Positions 46,234-55,450 of a stretch of 64,000 nt of DNA are shown piece after piece. The notes beneath the pieces were generated by a model. That model saw only the letters and a program-made list of their open reading frames with translations, was not told where the DNA came from and ran no database searches. Both the position numbers and the translations under genes were made by a program. The stretch comes from a virus, in the IMG/VR virus record IMGVR_UViG_3300029908_000004, positions 151,292 through 215,291 of that record, one strand, 5' to 3'. Each line of letters opens with the position of its first letter. The stretch's first letter is position 1.

Positions 46234-48887
46234 TACATTCTCCTATTTGTCGCATACGATGAAGACATCTCAGAGCCATTGTATTCTGCTGCTCTGCTTC
46301 TGAATAAGGATTGTTCTTCATCTGATACTTCTTCCATCCTACCAGTTTCTGGCCACAGTTTATAATAAATAGTTCCATCAAAACTAGATAACTTAGATTT
46401 ATCTATAACTATTTCAATTATTGGTTTTCTCTTTGGGACATGATTACATATCCCACCATTACCAATTACAGTATCTAAATCTTTGTCATCTGTCCAGAAT
46501 ATAGTAGCTTTACTCTCCAAATCCTTAAGGTCATTGTAGACTCCAAGATTCGCATTTGCGTCATAGGCTACACCTGATGTGCCTTTAATTCTAGACACTC
46601 TAGGTCTAACGCCCGGTCTCAATGATTCCTTAGGTAGTTCACAGGAGAATATACAAGTACAACGTTGTTGATTGGCTAATCTTTTGATAAACATAGACAT
46701 TTCACGCGTCTTGCCCTCCCCTATATCATATCCGGGGAGATCAAACAGGTGGAAGTTATCACCTATGACTATCAATGGTTTATCAGGAAACTTCTGTCTC
46801 AGATTTTTAACCCAAGTTTCTAACGCTGGTAGAGACCCGGGCAGCCCAACCACGTCTGCTAATACTAGACGTTCTGATTCAATCTGTTTCCTTATCCATT
46901 GATTTGCTATGCCATGGAGCTCTTCGAATGTCATAGTAATATCATGTTGTTGTAACCACTCTTGAGTTTGCTTTATACCAACAGGGTCATTCATATAATA
47001 ACCTGAACGTTTGAACCACACGCTAGGTAGGTTATATCTACCACCCAACATCCTTGGCACAAAAGCACTCAATGCATCATCAACTGTATGGAAGAGTACA
47101 ATAACATTTGGATTATTATCCAACAACCTCCAAGTTAAATTCTGAAGAAATGTCGTCTTGGCCTGATTTGGCTTTCCTGGCACAGAGAGGAAACTTTCTG
47201 CTTTTGGCATGCCACCCAAGGCTTCATCCAAATGTTTGAACCCAGTTATGAGTTCAATTCCACTAATATTAGCTTCAGATTGTTCAAATACATACTCAAC
47301 CGACTTCATTACATTAGAAGGATCATATCCTAATCTTCTACGCTCAATCAGTTCTACTTGAATTTGAGCAGAAGATAGGATACTTTGTATGTCTTTGGAA
47401 TTCCTAGCCAATTCACTAGAGGTCCGCTTGGCAATTAGAACCTTCTCTTCTTCCAAGCGCATAGCGTCGTCATCTACCCTACGCATTACTTCACGCCACA
47501 CACCTTGCTTGTCTAGACCAGTCTGACTGGCTAACTGCTCGGACATGCGCATACGTTGTAGATAATTCTGCTCGTTAACTATCATTGGAATTATACGTTC
47601 CGACAATGTTAACGGGTCTTCGCCATCTTTAATAGCCTTCCTAAGTCGCCAAGAGAACATATCTAAGTGCTCAAGATTACGGAGGGCCGCTCCGCCGTTC
47701 GCTAGCCCATGCATGCGAATGAACGCGTCCGGGTCATCGGTTCCCTCTGGCATAGATATAATCTCCACGCGCAGTCCGATATGCCCAGCCATTGTCTCTT
47801 CAAGCATAGCTACGAATCGTCTTGTTCCTTCTTCACCAGCATCATCCGCGTCTAACACGAAGATGATATGCTTTATGGACTCCCCGTTTTTATCACCAAC
47901 ATTAAGTACTAAGTTCAAATGTTCCTTAGTGAAACTAATTGAACCTATAGCACACACATTGTGGATACCTGCGGCGTCCATTGTTACTGCATCGGAATAA
48001 CCCTCTACTACATAAAGTGGTGGGGTCCGCTTACGAGCACGATCGAAGTTATATAATCTTTTTGATTTCTGATAGATGTGATTCTTCATACCAGTCTCAG
48101 CAGTATTAATATACTTTGTTGGGTGCCAGAGTTCCTTCAACTGTGGAGCATCCTCTCCATTCAGATTGATGATGTCTTGCTTCTGCTTATCGTAGTTTGC
48201 TTTCTCTTCCTCATACTTGAGGTTACGGGCAGCAAATCCTACTGGTGCGCCATGCTCATCCTTGATCGTGAAAATCAAGTTATCGGGGTTAAACAATGCT
48301 TTACGGGTGAGGTCTACCTCTCTTAGGAAGTCTAACTTATGGCCAAACCCACCTTCAGATGTGGGTTTAGTCATACGAGACATGTAGTCTTCATAGCTAG
48401 TTACAGACCCAGTACCAGTTTTTAACATTACATCCGCTGACCACCCTAATGTAGCTACCTTAGTTTTAACCCTATCAGATAGTGTACATGACCGCACGTA
48501 CATAGCAGCATGACTATATGCGGAATAGATTTCCATTTCATATATTTCTTCTGGTGTTGGGTTAAACTCAGGTACCTCTACCCCAAATCGAGTAGCTAGA
48601 TAAATTAAGTTATCATGTAAAAATCCTACTCCAGACAGAGGCTTCCCTTCAAGGAAAGCAGCCGCATGGAAGATATTTCCCACGGAACGACAGGCAAAAC
48701 AATGGAATACCTTGTTGTCTGATTCTGGTACTATTCCACAGGAAGGATTGTTATCACTGTGGCTTGGATTAATACACTTAAAGAGACCTCTCCCATTAAC
48801 ATGTACACCCATCTGAATGAGGTACTGAGGTAGATACTCTTTAACTCTTTCCTTAACCTGATCTAGGTTATGTCTTACATTACTCAT
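46233..48887 (-). CDS. DNA primase-helicase (DnaG-type primase fused to DnaB/Twinkle-like helicase)
   Basis: An 884-residue bifunctional replication protein. It has a CHC2-type zinc finger (C38, H43, C63, C66 in CINPSHSDNNPSC and FHCFACRSVG), a TOPRIM domain (LYVVEGYSDAVTMDAAG, then FVLDADDAGEEG, residues about 285-385), and a RecA-fold helicase domain from about residue 540. The P-loop reads PGKPNQAKTT (about residues 567-576), so the usual second glycine is alanine. Walker B is LIVIGDNFH (about 710). It probably unwinds DNA and primes the lagging strand at the fork. It overlaps the upstream gene by 8 bases. Confidence 0.9.
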   Translation of the reverse strand: MSNVRHNLDQVKERVKEYLPQYLIQMGVHVNGRGLFKCINPSHSDNNPSCGIVPESDNKVFHCFACRSVGNIFHAAAFLEGKPLSGVGFLHDNLIYLATRFGVEVPEFNPTPEEIYEMEIYSAYSHAAMYVRSCTLSDRVKTKVATLGWSADVMLKTGTGSVTSYEDYMSRMTKPTSEGGFGHKLDFLREVDLTRKALFNPDNLIFTIKDEHGAPVGFAARNLKYEEEKANYDKQKQDIINLNGEDAPQLKELWHPTKYINTAETGMKNHIYQKSKRLYNFDRARKRTPPLYVVEGYSDAVTMDAAGIHNVCAIGSISFTKEHLNLVLNVGDKNGESIKHIIFVLDADDAGEEGTRRFVAMLEETMAGHIGLRVEIISMPEGTDDPDAFIRMHGLANGGAALRNLEHLDMFSWRLRKAIKDGEDPLTLSERIIPMIVNEQNYLQRMRMSEQLASQTGLDKQGVWREVMRRVDDDAMRLEEEKVLIAKRTSSELARNSKDIQSILSSAQIQVELIERRRLGYDPSNVMKSVEYVFEQSEANISGIELITGFKHLDEALGGMPKAESFLSVPGKPNQAKTTFLQNLTWRLLDNNPNVIVLFHTVDDALSAFVPRMLGGRYNLPSVWFKRSGYYMNDPVGIKQTQEWLQQHDITMTFEELHGIANQWIRKQIESERLVLADVVGLPGSLPALETWVKNLRQKFPDKPLIVIGDNFHLFDLPGYDIGEGKTREMSMFIKRLANQQRCTCIFSCELPKESLRPGVRPRVSRIKGTSGVAYDANANLGVYNDLKDLESKATIFWTDDKDLDTVIGNGGICNHVPKRKPIIEIVIDKSKLSSFDGTIYYKLWPETGRMEEVSDEEQSLFRSRAAEYNGSEMSSSYATNRRM

Positions 48888-49443
48888 TATTCCCCTTGGG
48901 ATTCAGACACTTTATTAACCTAGCAAAATCAGATTCGGCTAATACAACAGTTCCTACATTAAATTTGTTTCTTATCACTAACGCTCCAAATAAAGTACTA
49001 GCTCGTTTGGAATCTTCTCCTACTTTAGCTAGTTCTGATAACCATATCACAGGATTCTCTCGTCCTGATTGGTGTTTAGTATCTAAAGTAATACAGCCTT
49101 GTGCTACATGATCTCCGTCTTTATTTACTCTACCAGAGTTACGTGTGCTGCGGATGATATTCTTTTCAGTTGTTTTTTCAGCAAGAGCAGCTTGGGCAGC
49201 CACCCTTTTGCGTATTGGGTCCGAGTTTTGCTTATCTCGTACCTTCTTCCAGTGGTCATCTCGTTTCTTCTGTAATCTTTCTTTCTCTAACACTGGATGC
49301 TTACGATTATTAGTCTTACGCGCTTGAGTAGTGGGCTCCCAACAATTAACAGTTAAATCTGATCCTTCTGGAGACAATTTACAAATAGAACACAACTGAT
49401 TGTCTCCAGCATTGGAGGGGGAATTAACACAATATTCTGCCAT
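48880..49443 (-). CDS. Cys-rich N-terminus plus PD-(D/E)XK-like core
   Basis: A 187-residue protein. The start at ATG 49443 lies one base after the recombinase stop; an ATG four codons earlier overlaps that gene. The N-terminus has cysteines in a possible zinc site (CVNSP...CSICK...CW). A central basic helical linker precedes SGRVNKDGDHVAQG and TLDTKHQSG, resembling the D...D-x-K active site of resolvase/VRR-type nucleases. It sits between RecA-like and primase genes, so a recombination or repair nuclease is plausible. Confidence 0.6.
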   Translation of the reverse strand: MAEYCVNSPSNAGDNQLCSICKLSPEGSDLTVNCWEPTTQARKTNNRKHPVLEKERLQKKRDDHWKKVRDKQNSDPIRKRVAAQAALAEKTTEKNIIRSTRNSGRVNKDGDHVAQGCITLDTKHQSGRENPVIWLSELAKVGEDSKRASTLFGALVIRNKFNVGTVVLAESDFARLIKCLNPKGNNE

Positions 49444-49444
49444 G

Positions 49445-50548
49445 TTACACGGCATTTTCTACAGGTACCTCGTTAACAATTTCTTCTTGGTCGTTTTCAA
49501 CTACTTCCTTAGGAGCCATAGCTGTTTTAATGGTTTCTAGGAAGTCTGGGTCTTCACACATAAGTTTGTAAAATTCAAGATCCCCTTGCAATTTTACATT
49601 TCCGAAGGAGAGCCAAGAACCACTCTTCTCTATGATTTTAGATTGCTTAGCGGTCTCAAATACATCCCAAATAGGACAGAATCCACGACCATTTATATAA
49701 GAAAGTAGTACATGCTTATAAGGAGCAGAGATCTTATTCTTTGCTGTGTATACGTCTATCTTTACACCGATGATCTCATCGTTCTTACCTTTTATCTTTT
49801 CGACCAATCGTAACTCTAACCTTATAGTAGCAAAGAATGGCATAGCGTTACCACCAGAGGTCTTATACCGTACTCCCTGAGGACTATACCCACCTATCTG
49901 TGGCAATGCTTGATTAATCCATAGGGCAGTAGCCCTTACATGAGTAAACTTACGAACGTGATCATACATAAGTTTACCTATACCACCCGGTTGTGCTGGG
50001 TCTGACGGGTCTCGTTCTAAATCTACTCTCTTTGCTAAAGCAGCCATTGAATCCACAATTACCAAATCACAAATTCTGGAGACAAGACCTACATAATTAA
50101 CTATCTTTTCTCCATTCATTGTTTCACCAGTTTCTGGGTCGTACCCCTTAGCTAGGTATACAGGATGTATACCTGACTCAAGAGTAGGATTCATAATATA
50201 ACCTAGCTCCTCTAAATATTCCTCTGTAATAGTGTCTTCTATATCTACAATAGTAACTAGTTTACCTAGTTTCTGCCACATAACTCCTATCTGTAGGGCT
50301 ATTGAAGTCTTACCTACTTCTGGGTCTTTAGAATAAATTTCTACACGTCTACTTAGTGGACACCCAGGCTTTGCACTATGTAGATTTTTATCTAGACGTG
50401 GGAGACCTGTTGTCAAGGTTTCCACAGTCATATCTACGCGGTCACATATCTTACGGAAGAACCCAGCTAAACCATTCTCAGCCAGTTCCTTTTCAAAATG
50501 GGAGTCTAGTTCAGGGTTTTCAATCTTCTTTTTACTTGTCTTTGACAT
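49445..50548 (-). CDS. RecA/UvsX-like recombinase
   Basis: A 367-residue strand-exchange protein. RecA landmarks visible: TTGLPRLDKNL, Walker A region YSKDPEVGKTS (residues 72-82), VDIEDTITEEYL, Walker B DLVIVDSMAAL, ALWINQ and KTSGGNAMPFFATIRLELR. The first glycine of the Walker A motif is lysine (K74), unlike GPESSGKT of RecA. The C-terminus is acidic (ENDQEEIVNEV), as in RecA. It acts in recombination-dependent replication and repair along with the neighbouring nucleases and primase-helicase. Confidence 0.9.
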   Translation of the reverse strand: MSKTSKKKIENPELDSHFEKELAENGLAGFFRKICDRVDMTVETLTTGLPRLDKNLHSAKPGCPLSRRVEIYSKDPEVGKTSIALQIGVMWQKLGKLVTIVDIEDTITEEYLEELGYIMNPTLESGIHPVYLAKGYDPETGETMNGEKIVNYVGLVSRICDLVIVDSMAALAKRVDLERDPSDPAQPGGIGKLMYDHVRKFTHVRATALWINQALPQIGGYSPQGVRYKTSGGNAMPFFATIRLELRLVEKIKGKNDEIIGVKIDVYTAKNKISAPYKHVLLSYINGRGFCPIWDVFETAKQSKIIEKSGSWLSFGNVKLQGDLEFYKLMCEDPDFLETIKTAMAPKEVVENDQEEIVNEVPVENAV

Positions 50549-50554
50549 TATATC

Positions 50555-50998
50555 CTAATTAAACTTTGTGCGACCGTTGAAACCATCGCCTTCAATACCT
50601 AATATCTTCTTACATAGATTCACACGGGAGTCTAATGATCTGATTAGCTCTTCCAAATATAACTTGATAGGAATGAAACCACTAGTCATCTTTCTCATGT
50701 ATGCTTCTTTATCAGCAGCCCCTACACCCTTACTTGAGGGCAATAGGAAGTCTGACGACTTCCCATGCTCAACAAATGCAGAGGATAATGACAAATACTG
50801 AGATACTCTATCTCTCCAAGATTCTACATAAGTCATATGTAGTTCGAGCTGTGGAACATCTTGGGTAAGAACCTGCATTTTCAGTTTATCTTGTAAAGGC
50901 TTTAACGTTGCCTTATATTCTGTCTCGAATTCTCCAAGAGCTTTGAACAAATCCTCTTCTTTGTTAATCTTTAATACATCTAAAATCGAATACAACAT
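50555..50998 (-). CDS. Helical hypothetical protein, 147 residues
   Basis: It is mostly alpha-helical with coiled-coil character (EFETEYKATLKPLQDKLKMQ) and lacks enzymatic motifs. It lies six bases before the recombinase gene and eight bases after the cysteine-cluster gene, within the recombination cluster, so a recombination mediator is a possible role. No family recognised. Confidence 0.6.
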   Translation of the reverse strand: MLYSILDVLKINKEEDLFKALGEFETEYKATLKPLQDKLKMQVLTQDVPQLELHMTYVESWRDRVSQYLSLSSAFVEHGKSSDFLLPSSKGVGAADKEAYMRKMTSGFIPIKLYLEELIRSLDSRVNLCKKILGIEGDGFNGRTKFN

Positions 50999-51005
50999 TA
51001 TATTC

Positions 51006-51356
51006 TTATTCCGTTTCTATATCCATCTGAGAAATATCGTAAAGCTGGTATCCCCAATTAGGGTTCTGTTTTGGTACACAGATAGACTTATAAGCACAAT
51101 ATAAACATTGCCAATCACCTATTCTATCTTTACCTAGTTTCTTCTTCTTCCAGTCTTGATATCTAGTCTTCCCTATTTCTCCACTGGCAGCTAAAGTCTC
51201 TACCTTAGTAGGAGAATAAGCCCATTCATACTCAGCCGGTGGAAGGAAACTGTCTGGTAGCAAACGAACTTCTGCTGCTAGCAGTTCTAAATAAGCAGCA
51301 TTCGCTGCTTTCTCTGTGTCATTTAGTTCCAAAGGTATGTTATTTTGATTATCCAT
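51006..51356 (-). CDS. Small protein carrying a C-terminal Fe-S type cysteine cluster (split nuclease half)
   Basis: A 116-residue protein. Near residue 85 it has DWQCLYCAYKSICVP, the C-x2-C-x5-C cluster that normally ends RecB/Cas4-type nucleases. The gene immediately upstream encodes the nuclease core with the matching first cysteine, in another frame, 14 bases away. The two proteins probably act as one split enzyme, the smaller completing the iron-sulfur site. A frameshift that would fuse them cannot be excluded. Confidence 0.65.
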   Translation of the reverse strand: MDNQNNIPLELNDTEKAANAAYLELLAAEVRLLPDSFLPPAEYEWAYSPTKVETLAASGEIGKTRYQDWKKKKLGKDRIGDWQCLYCAYKSICVPKQNPNWGYQLYDISQMDIETE

Positions 51357-51370
51357 AGATACAATTTTCT

Positions 51371-52261
51371 CTATTGTTGATCTCCTCTACCTCTAACTAG
51401 GTTCAAACTAGGAGGCGGTAGGATACCTTTTTCTGCTAGACGTCGCTCTGCTTCTTCTCTAGCCCTAAACCAGTAGTTCTGGAGAGTTCTATACCGTTCA
51501 TAAATATTTTCAACTGTGAATATCTTCCACATCTGTCCATCTATTACTGGGTAATGAGCACCATCAAAGTCTTCAGCGATACTGATAGTAAACTCAGTTC
51601 GGGCGCAATCATCTCTAGATATATAAATTAGTTTAGCACCTATCTCGCCGTCATTCATCTGTTCAACTATGTCTAAATTAGCTTCTATACGATTTCTAGA
51701 TCTTGCGCTTGAAGCTCTATCCTCTAAGCCCTCTTTAATAAGTGCTTTTAATCGTGCGCCGTTCTTGACTTCGTTTAGATACATGACAAGCTGCATTACA
51801 TTCTCTATCTTAGGCTTGCCATTCTTTATATCCTTACCAGCCATCCAGCCATAGTACGTTTTACATTCACAAATCCAACCTGTCTTAGTGATTGGGTCTA
51901 CAACTACCAAGTCTAATTCTAATGGCATATAGAACTCTTCTACGAAGGTTCTTACCCCGTTAGCAGCGAATATTGTAGGTGAAGTGGCTCTAGACAGGTC
52001 TACTAACGTACCTTCTATAAGACGTCCAGTAACCCAACGCCATGCACCAATAGGATCAACTTGGTTTGTAATTGGGGCACCTGTCATACGTAAGTAAGCT
52101 TTACGTCTACAGGTACCATAAATATTTGATACAGTTTTATCGATACGGTCTGCTGAGGCTTCGGAAGGCCAGATAGCAGGGGTATTAGAACTCCTTGCAT
52201 CGTGGGATTCTTGAACTACTAGAGCTGTATCGATGTATGGAAACAAACGAAATTCTGCCAT
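51371..52261 (-). CDS. RecB/Cas4-like PD-(D/E)XK exonuclease core
   Basis: A 296-residue nuclease. Motifs: YGTCRRKAYLRMTG (first Fe-S type cysteine), ELDLVVVDPITK with the metal-binding aspartate, WICECKTYYGW with E-x-K, and VMQLVMYL (the QxxxY helix). This layout is that of Cas4/RecB/AddB nucleases, 5'-3' exonucleases in recombination. The usual C-terminal cysteine triad is absent here and is encoded by the next gene. An extended -10 element and a palindrome lie just upstream. Confidence 0.8.
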   Translation of the reverse strand: MAEFRLFPYIDTALVVQESHDARSSNTPAIWPSEASADRIDKTVSNIYGTCRRKAYLRMTGAPITNQVDPIGAWRWVTGRLIEGTLVDLSRATSPTIFAANGVRTFVEEFYMPLELDLVVVDPITKTGWICECKTYYGWMAGKDIKNGKPKIENVMQLVMYLNEVKNGARLKALIKEGLEDRASSARSRNRIEANLDIVEQMNDGEIGAKLIYISRDDCARTEFTISIAEDFDGAHYPVIDGQMWKIFTVENIYERYRTLQNYWFRAREEAERRLAEKGILPPPSLNLVRGRGDQQ

Positions 52262-52295
52262 TATTTAGTTGGGCTTCTTTCAATGAGATATATTA

Positions 52296-52304
52296 ATTAT
52301 ACCA
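52296..52304 (-). promoter_or_regulatory. Extended -10 promoter element before the nuclease gene
   Basis: The - strand reads TGGTATAAT, a TGn extended -10 with perfect TATAAT, 35 bases before the nuclease ATG. No -35 box is recognisable, as is common for extended -10 promoters. A palindrome overlaps the position where a -35 region would be. Confidence 0.55.
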
Positions 52305-52307
52305 GAT

Positions 52308-52317
52308 ATCCTAGGAT
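52308..52317. promoter_or_regulatory. Palindrome beside the extended -10 (possible operator)
   Basis: ATCCTAGGAT is a perfect 10-bp palindrome immediately upstream of the TATAAT element, in the 64-bp gap between two genes. The location suits a repressor or activator site; no binding protein is known. Confidence 0.35.
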
Positions 52318-52325
52318 TCTAGATA

Positions 52326-52898
52326 TTAAATTTGATATTTGGTTATGTCTCTGGAAGCAAAGAAGTTAATCCAATAATCAACAGCTTTATTAGTATCCGG
52401 AGAGGTAATAATGGTTTGTATGTCTTGTCTACACACAAGTCTACAAGTCTCCCTCAGATTGAACAATTTGTTTTCCAAGTCACGACTGTAAGGTAACACA
52501 GCAATATCTTTTGTATGATACGGTGGATCTTCTGATATCGGCATCTCATGGAAAGGTATCATATAATTAGCACGGGCCATCTCATTATCTGGTGTATATT
52601 GACAACGATACCATTGATTATTAAATCTAGTTATGTGTGAAAAATTGGTATCTATTGCACAAGACCTATCGTGATATGGTTCTGTTTTGGATAATATTAA
52701 TACATCAACCCATTGTAGTACATTAGGCCATTTTGCTAATTCTGTGCTAAGCGCCTTTTTAATTCCTGCCAAGGAAGTAGCTTCATAACGATGATTTCCT
52801 ATTGTTGCATAAAACATACACTTTTTGTCCAAATATATGTTTATCGTAGCATTTAATGCTTGCGAAGTATAATTTGATACTAATGTTTCTTCTGACAT
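52326..52898 (-). CDS. Hypothetical protein, 190 residues
   Basis: A globular protein with several Trp, Tyr and Cys residues (LSTELAKWPNVLQWVDVLIL; NNQWYRCQYTP). A C-terminal helical part precedes WINFFASRDI. No family or catalytic motif recognised. It lies between the Ycf46-like ATPase and the nuclease gene. Confidence 0.6.
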   Translation of the reverse strand: MSEETLVSNYTSQALNATINIYLDKKCMFYATIGNHRYEATSLAGIKKALSTELAKWPNVLQWVDVLILSKTEPYHDRSCAIDTNFSHITRFNNQWYRCQYTPDNEMARANYMIPFHEMPISEDPPYHTKDIAVLPYSRDLENKLFNLRETCRLVCRQDIQTIITSPDTNKAVDYWINFFASRDITKYQI

Positions 52899-52947
52899 CT
52901 GTTCCTTAAATCAATATGGCAGTGGAACTAACCACTGCCATCTTTAG

Positions 52948-54963
52948 TTAATCATCGTCTCCGAACTCACCACCCTTGCTACGTATCCCAAGTTCTCTAC
53001 GCAAGGCAGCTTTGTCGGCGGCTAGTGCCCTCCATTCAGGTGGGCAATAACCTAGGTGGTCAACGTAGATAAGCGATAGCTTCGTCATACGTTCAACTTC
53101 TTCAGTGTTAGGTAGGATATCGTCCATAGCCTGATTCCAGTCTGCTATTGACATGGAATAGTCTGGTTTACCATCTGACTTTACTCTACCAGCAAACGCT
53201 GCATTGTCTAACGCTTCTTTCAGAACAACTTCAATCTCAGCACCAGTCCAAACACGTTTGCTATCATACAACAGACGACCTAAACCATTATCAGCTGTCT
53301 TCTCTGTAGCTGCTACTTCCTTAGCAAACTTTACACCATGCTTACGAAGTAACGCAGCCAAGATGTCAAGCCTTCCCTTACTATCACCCTTCTGAGGGGG
53401 TAGCGCTGGCACCTTGGCATCAAAACGACCAGACCTAATCAGAGCACCGTCAAGTAAATCTGGACGGTTAGAAGCACCGATTACTACAACCCTACCAGTT
53501 CTAGATTCATCTGACAACCAAGTCATGATAGAGTTAAATACTCTAGCGGAAGTTCCAGAATCTCCAGCAGAGGTCCTACCAGAACTTAGTACTGAATCCA
53601 TTTCATCTAGGAATACAATACAAGGAGCAGCAGAGTCTACAGCTTCCAAGAACTTACGTGTCTTCTGTTCGGTTTCACCTACAATTCCACCGAATAGACG
53701 ATCCAAGTGTCCAATCATAAAGTTCATCTTGGCTTCCTTGGCTAGAGCTTTGGCAATGACAGTTTTACCTGTACCCGGGGGTCCAGTCATCAACATACCA
53801 CGGGTACATAGACGAGCATTACCTTGTTGTAGTGGAATGATAACTTTACGCTGGAAATATCTCTTCAAGTGTTCGTGCCCACCAATTTGTTCAAAGCCAT
53901 ACTCAGGCTCAAAGAACTCAACCAAGCCTTGATATTCATCTTCCAAAGCTCTCTGCTTCTGTTCACGAACCAAACGGAAGTCGATAGCTTCTCCAGTGAG
54001 CCAAGATTTCATGATTACAAATTCCATCTGTCTTCTTGACATACCAGCAGATTGAACAGCAAATTGATGGAGATCAAATCCAGTAGCCAAGTTCACCTTG
54101 GAGACTTCATTACTACCTATAACCATAGGTTTGCCCTTAGCAGCTACACTATTTTCAATGGTTCTGCTGAAGTTGGTTAGCCACTCCTCACGTTCTGTGA
54201 TTGTTGGCTTTCCAATAAGAATAGTGGAGATACCAACACCGCCTCCACGAAGGGACTCGTGGATTTCAGATAAGTGACGTGTCATAATAATGATTCTATT
54301 ACGGTTACCTAACTGTTCATCCCTCGCCCAGTTACGGATATGAACAATCTGTGGGCGATCGGCATATAATTGTGCTATATCCCCCTGAGGAAACAAAGAA
54401 TCACCATCGGTAAACAACACAGTCAACAACAACTCTGGTTGAGTAGCCTGATTATTCATTATCTTCATCTCGTTAGAACGATGAATTTCTTTATTAGCTA
54501 TGAACCAGCGTTGTAAAACTAAACAACAATTTTCTATCTGGGTAGGTTTATCCCAACCAGCCGGCCAGTTCTCTACCGTTTCCCCATAGAAGGACTTCAT
54601 AGTGTCTACCCAAGCAGTGTGACTATTCTTGTTAGCAAACTCTAGTCCAGAGGACAGGTTAAAAGAAGCTAATATCCTAGTGGTATTACGATTTGTTTTT
54701 ACTTCCTGCTCATCTTGTATACCACGACCCACTTTGTCAGACACACTGCCTCTAATTTCACGAGCCACATTATCGTCCATAGCGATCGCTATAGTACGAT
54801 CAATTGGTTGTCTGGCTCCTGTGTTGTCACAATAATCGTTGATGTTACCATGAACGATGAATACGTGGGCAATCTTGGATCTATAATCACTTTTGATCGT
54901 CTTGATGAACTCCGGGATTGGTTGCTGTTCCGGTTGCTGCTTCTTCACTGTCGCAAATGCCAT
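52948..54963 (-). CDS. Ycf46-like AAA+ ATPase
   Basis: A 671-residue protein. The C-terminal half is a classical AAA module: MTGPPGTGKT (about residues 391-400), CIVFLDEMDSV, GASNRPDLLDGALIRSGRFD with sensor 1 and arginine finger, and a helical lid. The N-terminal half (HVFIVHGNINDY; LLTVLFTDGDSL; RNRIIIMTRHLSEI) looks like a degenerate second ATPase domain, the layout of Ycf46 proteins of cyanobacteria and plastids. It probably remodels protein complexes. DUF1257 (Ycf35-like) and DUF2997 genes follow upstream in the same transcript direction, suggesting a shared system. Confidence 0.85.
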   Translation of the reverse strand: MAFATVKKQQPEQQPIPEFIKTIKSDYRSKIAHVFIVHGNINDYCDNTGARQPIDRTIAIAMDDNVAREIRGSVSDKVGRGIQDEQEVKTNRNTTRILASFNLSSGLEFANKNSHTAWVDTMKSFYGETVENWPAGWDKPTQIENCCLVLQRWFIANKEIHRSNEMKIMNNQATQPELLLTVLFTDGDSLFPQGDIAQLYADRPQIVHIRNWARDEQLGNRNRIIIMTRHLSEIHESLRGGGVGISTILIGKPTITEREEWLTNFSRTIENSVAAKGKPMVIGSNEVSKVNLATGFDLHQFAVQSAGMSRRQMEFVIMKSWLTGEAIDFRLVREQKQRALEDEYQGLVEFFEPEYGFEQIGGHEHLKRYFQRKVIIPLQQGNARLCTRGMLMTGPPGTGKTVIAKALAKEAKMNFMIGHLDRLFGGIVGETEQKTRKFLEAVDSAAPCIVFLDEMDSVLSSGRTSAGDSGTSARVFNSIMTWLSDESRTGRVVVIGASNRPDLLDGALIRSGRFDAKVPALPPQKGDSKGRLDILAALLRKHGVKFAKEVAATEKTADNGLGRLLYDSKRVWTGAEIEVVLKEALDNAAFAGRVKSDGKPDYSMSIADWNQAMDDILPNTEEVERMTKLSLIYVDHLGYCPPEWRALAADKAALRRELGIRSKGGEFGDDD

Positions 54964-55225
54964 ACTTTATTATCTCCATTTCTATAGGCCATGTTTCTCC
55001 AGGACCATTTGTTGAGGGACACCCTGTTAGTAGTAGTTCTCTTGCTATGTATAAGCCTAAATAACGAAAGACAGCTTGTTTCTTCTGATCCGGGTCTGTT
55101 AGATCCATATCAGCAGAAGCTTGCTGCCAAACTAAAGAGTCATCTTCCTCTATGCGTTGCATATCAAGACTAATAGAAGCTGCAAGAGTCATCCTAACTT
55201 GTATAATATCTTCATCTGAACGCAT
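54887..55225 (-). CDS. Small acidic helical protein overlapping the Ycf46-like gene
   Basis: A 112-residue protein (DEDIIQVRMTLAASISLDMQ at the start). Its last 25 codons overlap the start of the AAA+ gene by 77 bases in another frame. The ATPase gene has its own GGAG site inside this reading frame. No family recognised; the overlap suggests coupled expression with the ATPase. Confidence 0.55.
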   Translation of the reverse strand: MRSDEDIIQVRMTLAASISLDMQRIEEDDSLVWQQASADMDLTDPDQKKQAVFRYLGLYIARELLLTGCPSTNGPGETWPIEMEIIKYGICDSEEAATGTATNPGVHQDDQK

Positions 55226-55243
55226 ACCGCCACCTAACTTATA

Positions 55244-55450
55244 TTATTTCTTCACTGGTTTCATTTTACTAAGCATCTTTAATAGCCTATTACGGCCAAT
55301 TTTGGTATGGTAAAGATTACCATGTTCTGGTTGGACATATAAATCAATGCTATTCTTTTCTATGTAATACCACCCTTTACCAGTAGTTATAACTGTACCT
55401 TTTGGTGTTGGTAAGTCATGTGGAAGTCCATCTTTAACATATTTCTTCAT
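55244..55450 (-). CDS. Small basic protein, 68 residues
   Basis: A Lys-rich protein with an SH3-like beta pattern (PKGTVITTGKGWYYIEKNSI) and a basic helical end (IGRNRLLKMLSKMKPVKK). It could bind nucleic acid. Its first 17 bases overlap the membrane-protein gene. Function unknown. Confidence 0.55.
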   Translation of the reverse strand: MKKYVKDGLPHDLPTPKGTVITTGKGWYYIEKNSIDLYVQPEHGNLYHTKIGRNRLLKMLSKMKPVKK

